From an uncultured cyanobacterium (GTDB taxonomy: Bacteria > Cyanobacteriota > Cyanobacteriia > Cyanobacteriales > FACHB-T130), in assembly GCA_936920195.1 (NCBI GenBank), contig CAKZHE010000084.1, positions 1 through 43,715 on the forward strand: a stretch of DNA of 43,715 nt. Direction: 5' to 3'. The notes beneath the pieces were generated by a model. That model was not told where the DNA came from, ran no database searches, and saw only the letters and a list, made by a program, of their open reading frames with translations. Of the stretch, positions 7,123 through 15,405 are shown one piece after another. The translations under genes and the position numbers were made by a program. Numbering within the stretch: the first letter of the stretch is position 1; every line of letters begins with the position of its first letter.

Positions 7123-9159
7123 ATGGGCAAAGTAGTCGGCATTGACCTGGGAACAACGAACTCAGTGGTAGCTGTCATGGAGGGCGGCAAGCCGGTAGTG
7201 ATTGCCAATGCGGAAGGTACGAGGACTACACCCTCCGTGGTTGGCTTTAGCAAGGAAGGAGAACGACTGGTTGGACAACTGGCGCGGCGGCAAACGGTAC
7301 TGAACCCGCAAAATACTTTTTATGCAGTCAAACGGTTTATTGGTCGCAAGTATGCGGAACTCACTCCCCAATCAAAGCAGGTTCCCTACACCATCCGCAA
7401 AGATGAGGAAGGCAATATTAAAATTAAATGCCCTCGGCTGAAGCAGGAGTTTGCCCCGGAGGAAATTTCGGCAATGGTGTTGCGGAAGCTGACGGAGGAG
7501 GCAGGGCGCTATTTGGGAGAACCTGTGACGGGGGTGGTGATTACGGTTCCGGCCTATTTTAATGATTCCCAGCGCCAAGCGACTAAGGATGCGGGGAGAA
7601 TTGCTGGGTTAGAGGTACTGCGGATTTTAAATGAACCAACGGCGGCTTCTTTGGCGTATGGGTTGGATAGGAAAGAGAGCGAAACCATCTTAGTCTTTGA
7701 CTTGGGTGGCGGTACGTTTGATGTTTCGTTGCTGGAAGTGGGGGATGGGGTGTTTGAAGTCAAATCCACCAGTGGCGATACCCAGTTGGGGGGGAATGAT
7801 TTTGATAAAAAGATTGTGGACTGGTTGGCGGAACAGTTTTTAGAAACTGATGGGGTGGATTTGAGACGCGATCGCCAAGCTCTGCAAAGATTAATGGAAG
7901 CGGCGGAAAAGGCGAAAATTGAACTTTCTGGCGTGGGCGTAACTGATATTAATTTACCTTTCATTACTGCCACTGACGATGGTCCAAAGCATTTGGAAAC
8001 CAGATTAACCCGTTCTTTATTTGAAGAGTTGTGCGGCGATTTGGTAAGTAAATTAAAATCCCCCGTGAAACGAGCTTTAGCAGATGCGGGATTGCGCCCT
8101 GGGGATATTGATGAAGTGGTGTTAGTGGGCGGTTCTACCCGGATTCCGATGGTTAAAGAGCTAGTCCGGAGTTTAATCGATCGGGAACCAAATGAAAATG
8201 TCAATCCCGATGAAGTGGTAGCAGTGGGGGCAGCAATTCAAGCTGCGATTTTGGCAGGAGAGATTAAGGATATTCTGCTATTGGATGTTACCCCCTTATC
8301 TTTGGGATTAGAAACCATTGGCGGCGTAACTAAAAAGCTGATTCCGCGCAATACTACTATTCCGGTTCGTCGTTCGGATATCTTCTCCACGGCAGAGAAT
8401 AATCAAACCATGGTAGAAGTTCACGTTTTGCAAGGCGAACGGGAAATGGCTGTTGACAATAAATCCTTGGGACGGTTTAAACTGACTGGGATTCCTCCGG
8501 CTCCTAGGGGAATCCCCCAAGTTCAGGTATCCCTGGATATTGATGCCAATGGAATTTTGCAAGTCACGGCTTTGGATAGAACCACAGGTAGAGAGCAAAG
8601 CGTTACCATTCAAGGGGCATCCACTCTCAGCGAGTCCGAAGTGACTCGGATGATTCGGGAGGCAGAACAATATGCCCAAACTGATAGGGAGCGCAAGGAA
8701 AGAGTTGAGAAACGCAATCGGGCTGAGGGGTTAACTTTCCAAGCCGAGCGGCAACTAAAAGATGCGGCGCTGAACTTTGGAATGCAGTTTGCCAGCGGTT
8801 ATCGTCGCCAAATTGAGGCGCTGATTCAGGATTTGCGCGCAGCGGTGGCAAAAGATGATGACCGTGCCATTGACAGAGCGCAATCTGACCTGCAAGATGC
8901 TTTGTACGAGTTAAATCGGGAAATCCGGATGCAGGCTAGTGAAGATGAGGATGAGGATGATTTCTTTGGTTCTCTGAAGCGGACTTTAACGGGGGATAGG
9001 GATGAACCGATAACTCGTTCCTACCGCGAGCAACCCCCTGCCTATCGTCGGGAGCCAGATACGAGTCGCTCCTATCGTCGGGATGGTGACACCAGTCGCC
9101 GAACTAGAACTACGCGGGTAGACAATGATTGGGATGATGATGACGATGATTGGTTGTAA
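7123..9159 (+). CDS. dnaK: Hsp70 chaperone DnaK (cyanobacterial DnaK1-like)
   Basis: A 678-residue Hsp70. The ATPase domain starts with [21 protein letters not shown]; the phosphate 2 motif [20 protein letters not shown] and adenosine motif [15 protein letters not shown] are intact. The linker [15 protein letters not shown] joins it to the substrate-binding domain (about 390-505) and helical lid. The tail is unusual: Arg/Tyr/Asp-rich from about residue 630, ending in [12 protein letters not shown] instead of the EEVD-like end of general DnaKs. This tail and the [16 protein letters not shown] segment match my memory of the cyanobacterial DnaK1 paralogue, not DnaK2 or DnaK3. It uses ATP to bind and release unfolded segments with J-protein and GrpE. 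A J-protein gene follows 122 bases later; grpE is not here. Confidence 0.95.
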   Translation: MGKVVGIDLGTTNSVVAVMEGGKPVVIANAEGTRTTPSVVGFSKEGERLVGQLARRQTVLNPQNTFYAVKRFIGRKYAELTPQSKQVPYTIRKDEEGNIKIKCPRLKQEFAPEEISAMVLRKLTEEAGRYLGEPVTGVVITVPAYFNDSQRQATKDAGRIAGLEVLRILNEPTAASLAYGLDRKESETILVFDLGGGTFDVSLLEVGDGVFEVKSTSGDTQLGGNDFDKKIVDWLAEQFLETDGVDLRRDRQALQRLMEAAEKAKIELSGVGVTDINLPFITATDDGPKHLETRLTRSLFEELCGDLVSKLKSPVKRALADAGLRPGDIDEVVLVGGSTRIPMVKELVRSLIDREPNENVNPDEVVAVGAAIQAAILAGEIKDILLLDVTPLSLGLETIGGVTKKLIPRNTTIPVRRSDIFSTAENNQTMVEVHVLQGEREMAVDNKSLGRFKLTGIPPAPRGIPQVQVSLDIDANGILQVTALDRTTGREQSVTIQGASTLSESEVTRMIREAEQYAQTDRERKERVEKRNRAEGLTFQAERQLKDAALNFGMQFASGYRRQIEALIQDLRAAVAKDDDRAIDRAQSDLQDALYELNREIRMQASEDEDEDDFFGSLKRTLTGDRDEPITRSYREQPPAYRREPDTSRSYRRDGDTSRRTRTTRVDNDWDDDDDDWL

Positions 9160-9191
9160 AGAACAAGTCTTACCCAAGTTGTCCAGATTTC

Positions 9192-9250
9192 GTAGGGGCA
9201 ATCCCCCCGTGGTTGCCCCGATTACTCGTTCCCAGACTCTGCTTAGGAAC
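9192..9250. repeat. Two repeat fragments between dnaK and dnaJ
   Basis: At 9192-9219 lies the GTAGGGGCAA ... TTGCCCC palindrome also found at 4761-4790 and 38062-38089. At 9227-9250 is a decayed first arm of the CTCGTTCCCAGGCTCTGCC repeat described at 20585. The pair is inserted between two functionally linked genes. Confidence 0.65.
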
Positions 9251-9281
9251 CAGTTGATAGGTTTAAAGATTCAATAATGCT

Positions 9282-10283
9282 ATGCAAAACTTTCGGAACT
9301 ACTACGATATTTTAGGCGTTGCTAGAGAGACTTCTGGCGAGGAAATTAAGAAGGCTTTTCGCCGACTGGCACGGCAATATCACCCGGATCTTAATCCCAA
9401 TGATGTGACAGCGGAGGAAAAGTTTAAGGATATTAATGAGGCTTACGAAGTGCTTTCCGATCCCAAAAGGCGATCGCAGTACGATCAGTTTAGTCAATTT
9501 TGGAAACAACGGGGCTTTAATCGCGGTAAAACTAATCAGCCAGTGGATTTCAAAACCTGGGAAGAACGTTCTACCAACACTCGCAATTCCACTGCCGAAG
9601 TTGATTACAGCGAGTTTCGCGACTTTAACAGCTTTGTGGATGAGTTGTTGGGGCGTAGACCAGAACGACAACCCGCTACTCCTAATGGTAATGGAACGCG
9701 GGTACGGACATCTGACCCCTTTCGTCCCGGTACTACCAAAACTGCCTATACAGTGGGTTCTCGTGCCACCCGCCGGGATATCGAAGCCCAATTAACTTTA
9801 CCTTTGGAAAGAGCCTATCGGGGGAGAAGAGAGCGAATTCGGTTGGAAGATGGGCGATCGCTTGAAGTTAAAATGCCTGATGGGATGGTAAGTGGGCAAC
9901 GTATCCGCTTACGAGGGCAAGGGGTAAGCGGTGGCGATTTATATTTGAAAATCACGGTAATTCCCCATCCCTTTTTCAAAGTTGAAGGGATTGATATTGC
10001 CTGTCAAGTGCCGATTACTCCCAGCGAAGCCGTATTAGGGGGAGCTATTCAAGTTCCCACTTTAGATGGGTTGGTGCAGATGTTTTTGCCCCGCGCCGTC
10101 AAATCTGGGCAAAGATTGCGTCTGGCGGGGAAAGGCTACCCCGATGATAATGGCAAACGGGGCGATCAATTAGTGGAAATCCAGATTGTGATTCCCAAGG
10201 AAATTACCGAGGAAGAGGAAAAGTTGTATCAGCAGTTGCGAGAAATCGAAAGTTTTAATCCGCGAGCCGATTTGCCTGTATAA
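9282..10283 (+). CDS. dnaJ: Type II (CbpA/DjlB-like) J-domain co-chaperone
   Basis: A 333-residue J protein. The J domain covers about 5-70 with the HPD motif at 34-36, which triggers ATP hydrolysis by Hsp70. A Gly/Asn/Arg-rich linker (about 75-155) follows, then two peptide-binding barrels from about 165 ([24 protein letters not shown]) and the C-terminal dimerisation part. The four CxxCxGxG zinc repeats of type I DnaJ are missing, so this is the CbpA class. Its place directly after dnaK suggests the two work as a pair. In Part 1 terms nothing is truncated. The symbol is generic, since cyanobacteria hold several J proteins. Confidence 0.9.
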   Translation: MQNFRNYYDILGVARETSGEEIKKAFRRLARQYHPDLNPNDVTAEEKFKDINEAYEVLSDPKRRSQYDQFSQFWKQRGFNRGKTNQPVDFKTWEERSTNTRNSTAEVDYSEFRDFNSFVDELLGRRPERQPATPNGNGTRVRTSDPFRPGTTKTAYTVGSRATRRDIEAQLTLPLERAYRGRRERIRLEDGRSLEVKMPDGMVSGQRIRLRGQGVSGGDLYLKITVIPHPFFKVEGIDIACQVPITPSEAVLGGAIQVPTLDGLVQMFLPRAVKSGQRLRLAGKGYPDDNGKRGDQLVEIQIVIPKEITEEEEKLYQQLREIESFNPRADLPV

Positions 10284-10340
10284 TTTTAGATCGTCAAGTA
10301 AGCTCACCCAAACTTCTGTTGAGTAGAGAACGAAAGTCCA

Positions 10341-10676
10341 TTATGTAATTTCCTCAAGCATCAACTTGATCTGGGAATGGAAACTAGGTAACTCATGCTC
10401 TACAATCACCCAGACTATTTCTAAATCAACCCTAAAATACTCATGGACAACCAAATTGCGAAAATCAATAATATCTTGCCAACTAACCTGTAAATAACGA
10501 TTCCTAGTAACTTCAGACATTGCTCTTGCTGCCTCACCAATAGTCTGTAAATGAAATAAAACCCAAATTTGCACTAACTCATCAGCTAAAAAATTAGCCT
10601 TTCCCTTCGCAGTATATTTTTCAATCTTTGTGATTGCTTCATCAATATCCTTAAGCCGTTCAGTATCACTTCTCAT
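10341..10676 (-). CDS. hepT: HepT-like HEPN ribonuclease toxin
   Basis: A HEPN-domain protein of 111 residues from the ATG at 10676. That start overlaps the mntA stop codon as ATGA, typical of translational coupling; a TTG at 10688 is possible but less likely. The RNase motif RNLVVHEY fits Rx4HxY, where Arg and His cut RNA and the Tyr is the known site of AMPylation by MntA. In described MntA/HepT pairs the nucleotidyltransferase neutralises HepT by modifying this tyrosine. The order antitoxin then toxin also fits. All key residues are present, so the module looks active. Confidence 0.88.
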   Translation of the reverse strand: MRSDTERLKDIDEAITKIEKYTAKGKANFLADELVQIWVLFHLQTIGEAARAMSEVTRNRYLQVSWQDIIDFRNLVVHEYFRVDLEIVWVIVEHELPSFHSQIKLMLEEIT

Positions 10677-10966
10677 AACCAAATACAATCCTGCAATACT
10701 TGATCGCGAACTCGAGCCTTTAACCCCTTTTCTGTTACCACATCTACCTTACAATTTAATAGATTCTCTAAATCTCGAATTAGGCGCACGGGAAACCAAG
10801 GCGAAATTTTCTTTAAATCATAGTCAACCAAAAAATCAATATCGCTATTTTCCGTTTCCTCCCCCCGTGCCACTGAGCCAAACACCCGAATATTAAACGC
10901 CCCATGCCGTAAGGCAACTGCGAGAATATCTTCCCGATTTATCTGTAATAACTGCTTTAATTTCAT
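10673..10966 (-). CDS. mntA: MntA-like minimal nucleotidyltransferase antitoxin
   Basis: A 97-residue minimal nucleotidyltransferase. The signature GSVARGEETENSDIDFLVDY has the GS pair and the two metal-binding aspartates spaced as in the DNA polymerase beta-like fold (GSx10DxD). In known systems MntA transfers AMP to the tyrosine of HepT and blocks its RNase. The ATG at 10966 has GGAG nine bases upstream. It overlaps hepT by four bases. The LKQLLQINREDI start and basic loop are usual for the family. Confidence 0.9.
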   Translation of the reverse strand: MKLKQLLQINREDILAVALRHGAFNIRVFGSVARGEETENSDIDFLVDYDLKKISPWFPVRLIRDLENLLNCKVDVVTEKGLKARVRDQVLQDCIWL

Positions 10967-10986
10967 GATTTACTCCAAACTAACTT

Positions 10987-11610
10987 TTAATCTACCAACT
11001 GGGGAAACTTCTCTTTTGAACTTTGCTCGAAATAATGCTGACACCAAAATTCAGTTATTTCTAATAACATGGGTTTTGACTTTGGTGTTAAACCACTACT
11101 ATAGGATGAGTCATACTTTTCAGCATATTCCCTGGCTAATTTGTAAGCCCAGAGAGGATAATCTGGGTTACAATAACAGTTGATGGCATATTTTATTTTC
11201 AACAGATCGCCACTTCTCACAAAATGTACGGTTGTCCAGTGAACTCTGTGATAGTCATCCCCCTGGAACTTGTTAATTTCTCTCAGAATTTTGTCAAGAT
11301 TAAGTAATGTTTGTGATGACGGCTCCTGAAGATAGTTTTCCATCTCCACCACCGCCTGAGCAACTACTTGTTTGTGCAAATTCCATTCTTCTGGCAGAAA
11401 ATCTTCAGGACATTCCATTGCGCTCATTTCCTGCTGTACTCGCTTGGCGAAATGCAGGGCAAACTTCTGTGCGTCGGTGGCATCCCGGCACAAGCTTTTG
11501 ATGCTGGTTAATCGGGTGATTTGGATAGCAATTCTAATATTTTCTAGTTCCTTAGCTGTTTCTAACCACTTTTTGATTTTCTTTGCCGCCGCCAGGTTTT
11601 TTTCAGGCAT
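10987..11610 (-). CDS. Unrecognised 207-residue protein next to mntA/hepT
   Basis: I do not recognise this family. The most likely start is ATG at 11610 (MPEKNLAAAKKIKKWLE); a longer reading to 11676 begins with a poor Pro/Leu-rich extension. The protein is mostly predicted helical and charged, with no signal peptide or membrane span. A region around DDYHRVHWTTVHFVRSGDLLKIKYAINCYCNPDYP holds several aromatic and cysteine residues. It lies 20 bases upstream of mntA on the same strand and could be co-transcribed with it. Whether it takes part in the toxin module is unknown. Confidence 0.6.
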   Translation of the reverse strand: MPEKNLAAAKKIKKWLETAKELENIRIAIQITRLTSIKSLCRDATDAQKFALHFAKRVQQEMSAMECPEDFLPEEWNLHKQVVAQAVVEMENYLQEPSSQTLLNLDKILREINKFQGDDYHRVHWTTVHFVRSGDLLKIKYAINCYCNPDYPLWAYKLAREYAEKYDSSYSSGLTPKSKPMLLEITEFWCQHYFEQSSKEKFPQLVD

Positions 11611-11747
11611 AATAGTTTCTGAGTAGAAGCAGGGATTGAGCAGAGGTGCGTAGGGAAGCGGCTGCACCAGGAGCATCTAAATATAAGATACAACGTGGTA
11701 TGATTTTAGAGACTAAATTCAATTAATCTTAAAATTCCTCAGCTAAA

Positions 11748-13229
11748 GTGACTCTGCCTCTGATTGACCGTGCGATCGCCCACGAAAACAACATTGCTAT
11801 TGTTGCCTCCATAGGAACCTTTACTTATCGGGATTTGCGGCAAACTGCGGCTGAAATTGCTACCAATCTCCTCCACCAGCCAGCAGATTTACAGGAGCAA
11901 CGAGTTGCCTTTCTCATCCCCCCCGGATTTGAATATGTGGCGACACTGTGGGGAATTTGGCAGGCTGGGGGAGTGGCAGTACCGCTCTGTGTTGTCCATC
12001 CCCGCCCGGAATTAGAATATGTGATTGCCGATAGTGCTGCCACTATTATTATTGCTCATCCAGATTTTGCTGACCGCTTGCGCCCCATTGCCGAAGAACG
12101 AAATTTAAGATTTATCCTGACTTCTGAATATTTGCCAGTTAAGATTAGTCCGCTGCCCAGGATCGATATTACCAGACGAGCTTTAATCCTTTATACCAGC
12201 GGCACAACCGGGAAACCCAAGGGAGTAGTCACAACTCACCAAAATATTCAAGCTCAAATTACCAGCTTAGTCACCGCTTGGAAATGGACAGCGAGCGATC
12301 GCATTCTCCATGTCTTGCCCCTGCATCACATTCATGGGATTATTAACGTGCTTTCCTGCGCTTTGTGGGTGGGAGCCGAATGTCAGATGCTGCCGAAATT
12401 TGATGCCGAAACGGTTTGGCAGCGAATTATGGCAGGCAATCTCACCCTATTTATGGCTGTTCCCACCATTTATGTCAAACTAATTAAGGTTTGGGAAACT
12501 GCCGATGGGGAACTGCAAAAACAGATGTCCGCTGGTTGTCGTCAAATGCGGCTGATGATTTCCGGCTCCGCTGCTTTACCCCTACCTGTTTTAGAAACCT
12601 GGCAAAATATTAGCGGTCATTTTCTGCTAGAACGCTATGGGATGACAGAAATTGGTATGGCCCTATCTAACCCTTTACATGGGGAAAGGTTAGCCGGATA
12701 TGTCGGCAACCCTTTGCCGGAAGTGGCAGTCAGGTTAGTCGATGAAAATGATAACTTAGTGGCTCCGGGTATGCCGGGAGAAATTCAAGTTCATAGCCCT
12801 AGTGTATTTTTAGAGTATTGGCAAAAACCAGAGGCGACGGCGAGGGCTTTCTGCGATCGCTGGTTTCGTACCGGAGATTTCGCTATATTTGAACATGGCA
12901 GCTACCGCATCCTCGGACGGATGAGCGTTGATATTATCAAAACTGGTGGCTATAAAGTTTCTGCATTGGAAATTGAATCAGTCCTGTTCGCTCATCCAGA
13001 TATTCTAGAATGTGCAGTCGTCGGAATAGAAGATCCTGAATGGGGTGAGCGAGTTTGTGCAGCTTTGGTATTGCGCCCAGAAAGTGATTTAACCTTGGCA
13101 TCCCTAAGAAGTTGGGCAAAGGAGCGAATTGCCACGTACAAAGTTCCTGCTCAGATAGTCGTTGTGGAAGAACTCCCGCGCAATGCTATGGGGAAATTAA
13201 CCAAACCTAGCATCGCGCAGTTATTCTGA
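11748..13229 (+). CDS. Acyl-CoA synthetase of the malonyl-CoA synthetase (MatB/ACSF3) type
   Basis: A 493-residue ANL-superfamily enzyme. The phosphate loop TSGTTGKPKG is at 150-159, the A5 motif YGMTEIG follows ISGSAALP, the TGD motif is in RTGDFA, the hinge GGYKVSALEIE and the catalytic lysine motif PRNAMGKLTK are at the C-terminus. The stretch LPLHHIHGIINVLSCALWVGA is characteristic of malonyl-CoA synthetases. It would activate malonate (or methylmalonate) through the adenylate to the CoA thioester. The start is GTG at 11748; the usual N-terminal length supports it. It stands alone with no malonate transporter or decarboxylase in reach. Another short dicarboxylate or acyl substrate remains possible. 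Confidence 0.82.
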   Translation: MTLPLIDRAIAHENNIAIVASIGTFTYRDLRQTAAEIATNLLHQPADLQEQRVAFLIPPGFEYVATLWGIWQAGGVAVPLCVVHPRPELEYVIADSAATIIIAHPDFADRLRPIAEERNLRFILTSEYLPVKISPLPRIDITRRALILYTSGTTGKPKGVVTTHQNIQAQITSLVTAWKWTASDRILHVLPLHHIHGIINVLSCALWVGAECQMLPKFDAETVWQRIMAGNLTLFMAVPTIYVKLIKVWETADGELQKQMSAGCRQMRLMISGSAALPLPVLETWQNISGHFLLERYGMTEIGMALSNPLHGERLAGYVGNPLPEVAVRLVDENDNLVAPGMPGEIQVHSPSVFLEYWQKPEATARAFCDRWFRTGDFAIFEHGSYRILGRMSVDIIKTGGYKVSALEIESVLFAHPDILECAVVGIEDPEWGERVCAALVLRPESDLTLASLRSWAKERIATYKVPAQIVVVEELPRNAMGKLTKPSIAQLF

Positions 13230-13568
13230 GCATTCAGAAAAAACACGCCTATCCATTGAAAGGCGCATACAATTTAAGAAATTTCGACTCTAGCCCTACC
13301 TATCCTATAGATAGGTATTCGATTGAGGACACACAACATACCAACGCTGACCAGGATAAAGAATCTTAGAAAATACTCAATCAGCCCAAGCAACTGCTCT
13401 CGCCTTTTAAGCTCCTGAACTTCCTTACCCTATATGAGGTACTATACGATATGGGCGAGCAAATAGTCAAGCACTTTAAGTTGAAATTACAAAACAAGTT
13501 AGAAACTAAGCAGGATTTACGCAACTGGCACATGATGGCATTAAATTAGCGTGCATTTGAAGTTATTA
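13230..13568. other. Intergenic stretch; hairpin but no gene seen
   Basis: The first part of a 757-base gap. At 13297-13317 a perfect 8-base hairpin, TACCTATC / GATAGGTA with a CTATA loop, follows the synthetase gene by about 70 bases. A 32-codon frame at 13450 has no ribosome binding site and is not called. At 13512 a GGATTTACGCAACTG string resembles GGACTTACGCA strings at 42321 and 43637. Confidence 0.5.
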
Positions 13569-13613
13569 CTCGTTCCCAGGCTCTGCCTGGGAATGCCATC
13601 CAGAGGCTCTGCC
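13569..13613 (+). repeat. Truncated REP-like palindrome (first hairpin only)
   Basis: Starts CTCGTTCCCAGGCTCTGCC and includes the GGAATGCCATC spacer and the first part of the second hairpin, then stops at GGCTCTGCC, where the MITE begins at a TA. Compared with the full copies at 20585 and 21362, everything after this point is missing. Confidence 0.75.
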
Positions 13614-13938
13614 TAGGCTGTTGACTTTGTGCCTTTTTAGAGGATTTCTATTCATGCAGTTTCTGAGTAATCGATTTCGGGATTGATGTAGGGGCGGGTT
13701 TGGGCAGGAATTTTAATCTTTACCAATAATCTCCATAAACCCGCCCCCCATGTACCGTTAAAATCAATTAATGCTGAATTTTCTGGCGGTGGGGGGCGGG
13801 TTCAGATAATTTGTTGGTGGATATCAAACCTCTGGACTAACCCGCCCCTACAGATTTGGGTCAATGATTTAGACACACTTGCTCACATAGTTATTGCATG
13901 AAAAATATTGCTCAAAAACTCGCAAAGTCAACAGCCTA
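13614..13938. mobile_element. 325-bp MITE with terminal inverted repeats and probable TA target duplication
   Basis: The left end TAGGCTGTTGACTTTG (13614-13629) is matched exactly by the reverse complement at 13923-13938. Similarity goes on inwards: both ends continue with a TTTTT tract and a CATGCA about 40 bases in. The first TA probably is the duplicated target, as in IS630/Tc1/mariner-type MITEs. No transposase frame is inside. The interior (13684-13812) is a copy of the GC-rich repeat found at five other places here. Left ends alone occur at 19293, 21328 and 42337. Confidence 0.78.
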
Positions 13939-13984
13939 GCTTGAGCCTCAATCCGGATTAGGGCTAAAGCCCAACTACGAACTT
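13939..13984 (-). repeat. Copy of the GTAGTTGGGCTT palindrome
   Basis: The reverse complement of the repeat at 2637-2683: ends AAGCCCAACTAC and contains the GAGCCTCAATCCGGATTAGG centre. It lies between the MITE and the stop codon of the ParD-like gene, so three repeat types are stacked here. Confidence 0.7.
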
Positions 13985-13986
13985 AG

Positions 13987-14304
13987 TTAACTGAACTGTA
14001 TTGACTCTTGTTCGGCAGTGGCGATCGCTCTCTCTAAGGTGCGCTTGTGGTACTGTGAGCGGATACGCGCCATAATCTGTTCTGCGGGAACCCCAAGCTT
14101 GGCATCGGCTTCACAGTCGTCATAGCTTTTCACCACTTCTTCACGCAGCCACTTCTCAAGAGCGGCATCACGCGCCTGGAGGGTACGAAGACCATCGCGG
14201 ATAACTTCGCTTTCTGTAGCATATTCACCCGAAGTGACCTTCGCCTTGACCATTTCCAACATCTCATGAGGCAAGGTGATCGTGAGGGCTTGTGTAGTTC
14301 TCAT
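13987..14304 (-). CDS. ParD/CopG-like ribbon-helix-helix antitoxin, apparently without toxin
   Basis: A 105-residue protein from the ATG at 14304, which has AGGAG nine to thirteen bases upstream. The N-terminus TQALTITLPHEMLEMVKAKV followed by SGEYATESEVIRDGLRTL is the ParD ribbon-helix-helix DNA-binding domain. The rest is a helical, charged tail longer than in most ParD proteins (about 80 residues). ParD normally binds and silences a ParE toxin encoded just downstream and represses the operon. Here, downstream sequence is a stack of repeats and a MITE, and no ParE-like frame is seen, so the partner may have been lost. It could also serve as a stand-alone regulator. Confidence 0.8.
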   Translation of the reverse strand: MRTTQALTITLPHEMLEMVKAKVTSGEYATESEVIRDGLRTLQARDAALEKWLREEVVKSYDDCEADAKLGVPAEQIMARIRSQYHKRTLERAIATAEQESIQFS

Positions 14305-14415
14305 AAATGATTCTCCTGCTTGAAGCCAATTGAGCGCGGCGTATGATTTAATCATACACTTAACCGGAGAGCGATCGCCCTTGTCCTAAGAAAGCGATCG
14401 CGCCTCATGTTGAAT

Positions 14416-14796
14416 CTAGGAAATCGAGGGTAGGATTTGTTCTAACGAAACTAAACCATTATCTTCAAAATCAATCTCCAGATGATATCCTGCCATCAAA
14501 GCTGTTCCTAATAAAGGTTTATAACCAGATGCTAAAATAGGGACTACTTTTTCTTGATTCTCCCAAACAATTGTTGCTAAATGTATAGATAACAACGCCT
14601 CCCTACCATCAGCTAATCTGGCAAGCGTACTGGAATATAACGGCAGATTCATCGCACTGACCGCTTGTGGTGGTAAGGTAAGATGGTCGTTGAATCCAGT
14701 ATCGATAATAAAATCGATCGAAAAATCTGGTTGTGTCGGTAAACAAAAAATTACTGGCACTACCGCTTTGCCGTCAATCAATCTCCCGTAAATCAT
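14416..14796 (-). CDS. Clan AA (retropepsin-like) aspartic protease family protein
   Basis: A 126-residue single-domain protein. The motif FIIDTGFNDHLTLP carries the catalytic DTG of clan AA aspartic proteases, and ILASGYKPLLGTALMAGYHLEIDF supplies the second conserved hydrophobic-Gly part. Such proteins work as dimers, like retropepsins; their cellular substrates in cyanobacteria are not known. The ATG at 14796 overlaps the upstream gene's TGA (ATGA), so the two are coupled. No signal peptide is visible, so it acts in the cytoplasm. Activity is inferred from the DTG motif only. Confidence 0.8.
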   Translation of the reverse strand: MIYGRLIDGKAVVPVIFCLPTQPDFSIDFIIDTGFNDHLTLPPQAVSAMNLPLYSSTLARLADGREALLSIHLATIVWENQEKVVPILASGYKPLLGTALMAGYHLEIDFEDNGLVSLEQILPSIS

Positions 14797-15065
14797 TTGA
14801 CAGTCCGCTCGCTCGCCCCCCCAAAGCTGACAGCAACATCATAACCAATCCGCATTGTAAATAATCTGGCATTTGGCTTCTTCTGCTTTAACTTTAATGC
14901 TGTTTCTACACCAGTTTTATCAATTCCGTATTCCCCCGTTTCCGCATCAATTACAATCATCTTGCCAATGTTATCATCGCACTCCACTTGTTGGCGAATA
15001 CCATTTTCGTAAAAGTGTTTAGCTCTTTGGGCAACTTCTTCTCCAGTCCAAAAAATAGCCTGCAC
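14793..15065 (-). CDS. Unrecognised 90-residue partner of the aspartic protease
   Basis: A small acidic-basic protein starting at GTG 15065, with AGGTG about ten bases upstream. It includes a MIVIDAETGEYGIDKTG segment and an N-terminal part rich in charged residues. There is no membrane span. I recall similar proteins beside clan AA proteases in cyanobacteria but no function. The four-base overlap with the protease gene indicates joint translation. A role as antitoxin, chaperone or substrate of the protease is possible but unproven. Confidence 0.7.
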   Translation of the reverse strand: MQAIFWTGEEVAQRAKHFYENGIRQQVECDDNIGKMIVIDAETGEYGIDKTGVETALKLKQKKPNARLFTMRIGYDVAVSFGGASERTVK

Positions 15066-15094
15066 GATAATTACACCTGTTTTGTGCTGTTGAA

Positions 15095-15262
15095 TTATTT
15101 TAGCCGAGTTGGATTGACTGGGGAAATCTCTGGCAGAAAGCGATCGCTCCCCCTAGGATCTTGAATCAACATGGTAGCTAAAACCATTAATCCCCCAGTG
15201 GCAAATAAAGCGGCAACTAGGGAGAGAGCGTTAAGAACAATGGCTAAATCAAACCAAGTCAT
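15095..15262 (-). CDS. Tiny membrane protein (55 residues), unrecognised
   Basis: From ATG 15262 (MTWFDLAIVLNALSLVAALF) the protein has a hydrophobic stretch covering about residues 5-33, enough for one long or two short membrane spans, followed by a polar tail QDPRGSDRFLPEISPVN. A TTG start at 15289 would add nine residues but overlaps the upstream small gene. It follows that gene by seven bases and is likely co-translated. Cyanobacterial photosynthetic and NDH complexes contain subunits of this size, but no match to a known one was recognised. Confidence 0.6.
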   Translation of the reverse strand: MTWFDLAIVLNALSLVAALFATGGLMVLATMLIQDPRGSDRFLPEISPVNPTRLK

Positions 15263-15269
15263 GTTAGAG

Positions 15270-15386
15270 CTACTTTTTCTTGTCTCCAAAAGCTGCCATG
15301 CCGTTAAATAGCATAGCTAATCCGGCAATCAAAATTATGATGGCTGTTGCCCCCATCACTAAATCTAACCAACCTGTATTTTCCAT
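15270..15386 (-). CDS. Tiny single-span membrane protein (38 residues), unrecognised
   Basis: Reads MENTGWLDLVMGATAIIILI, then a continued hydrophobic span and a polar end GDKKK, with the TAG at 15272-15270. One membrane span at about 8-28 with a positive C-terminal tail suggests the C-terminus stays inside. It lies seven bases upstream of the 55-residue membrane protein and shares an N-terminal W(F/L)DL pattern with it. Evidence is the hydrophobic pattern and the tight pairing; no ribosome binding site is obvious. Real but unknown is the best reading. Confidence 0.55.
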   Translation of the reverse strand: MENTGWLDLVMGATAIIILIAGLAMLFNGMAAFGDKKK

Positions 15387-15405
15387 GAATTTGCTTTAAT
15401 TACTG

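Noticed and set aside
7554-8204. 216-codon frame on the minus strand inside dnaK
   Set aside because: It is the antisense shadow of the conserved ATPase domain; Ser/Pro/Asn-rich and without a ribosome binding site or family match.
13450-13548. 32-codon frame MGEQIVKHFK in the 13.2-13.5 kb gap
   Set aside because: No ribosome binding site, very short, and no conserved pattern.
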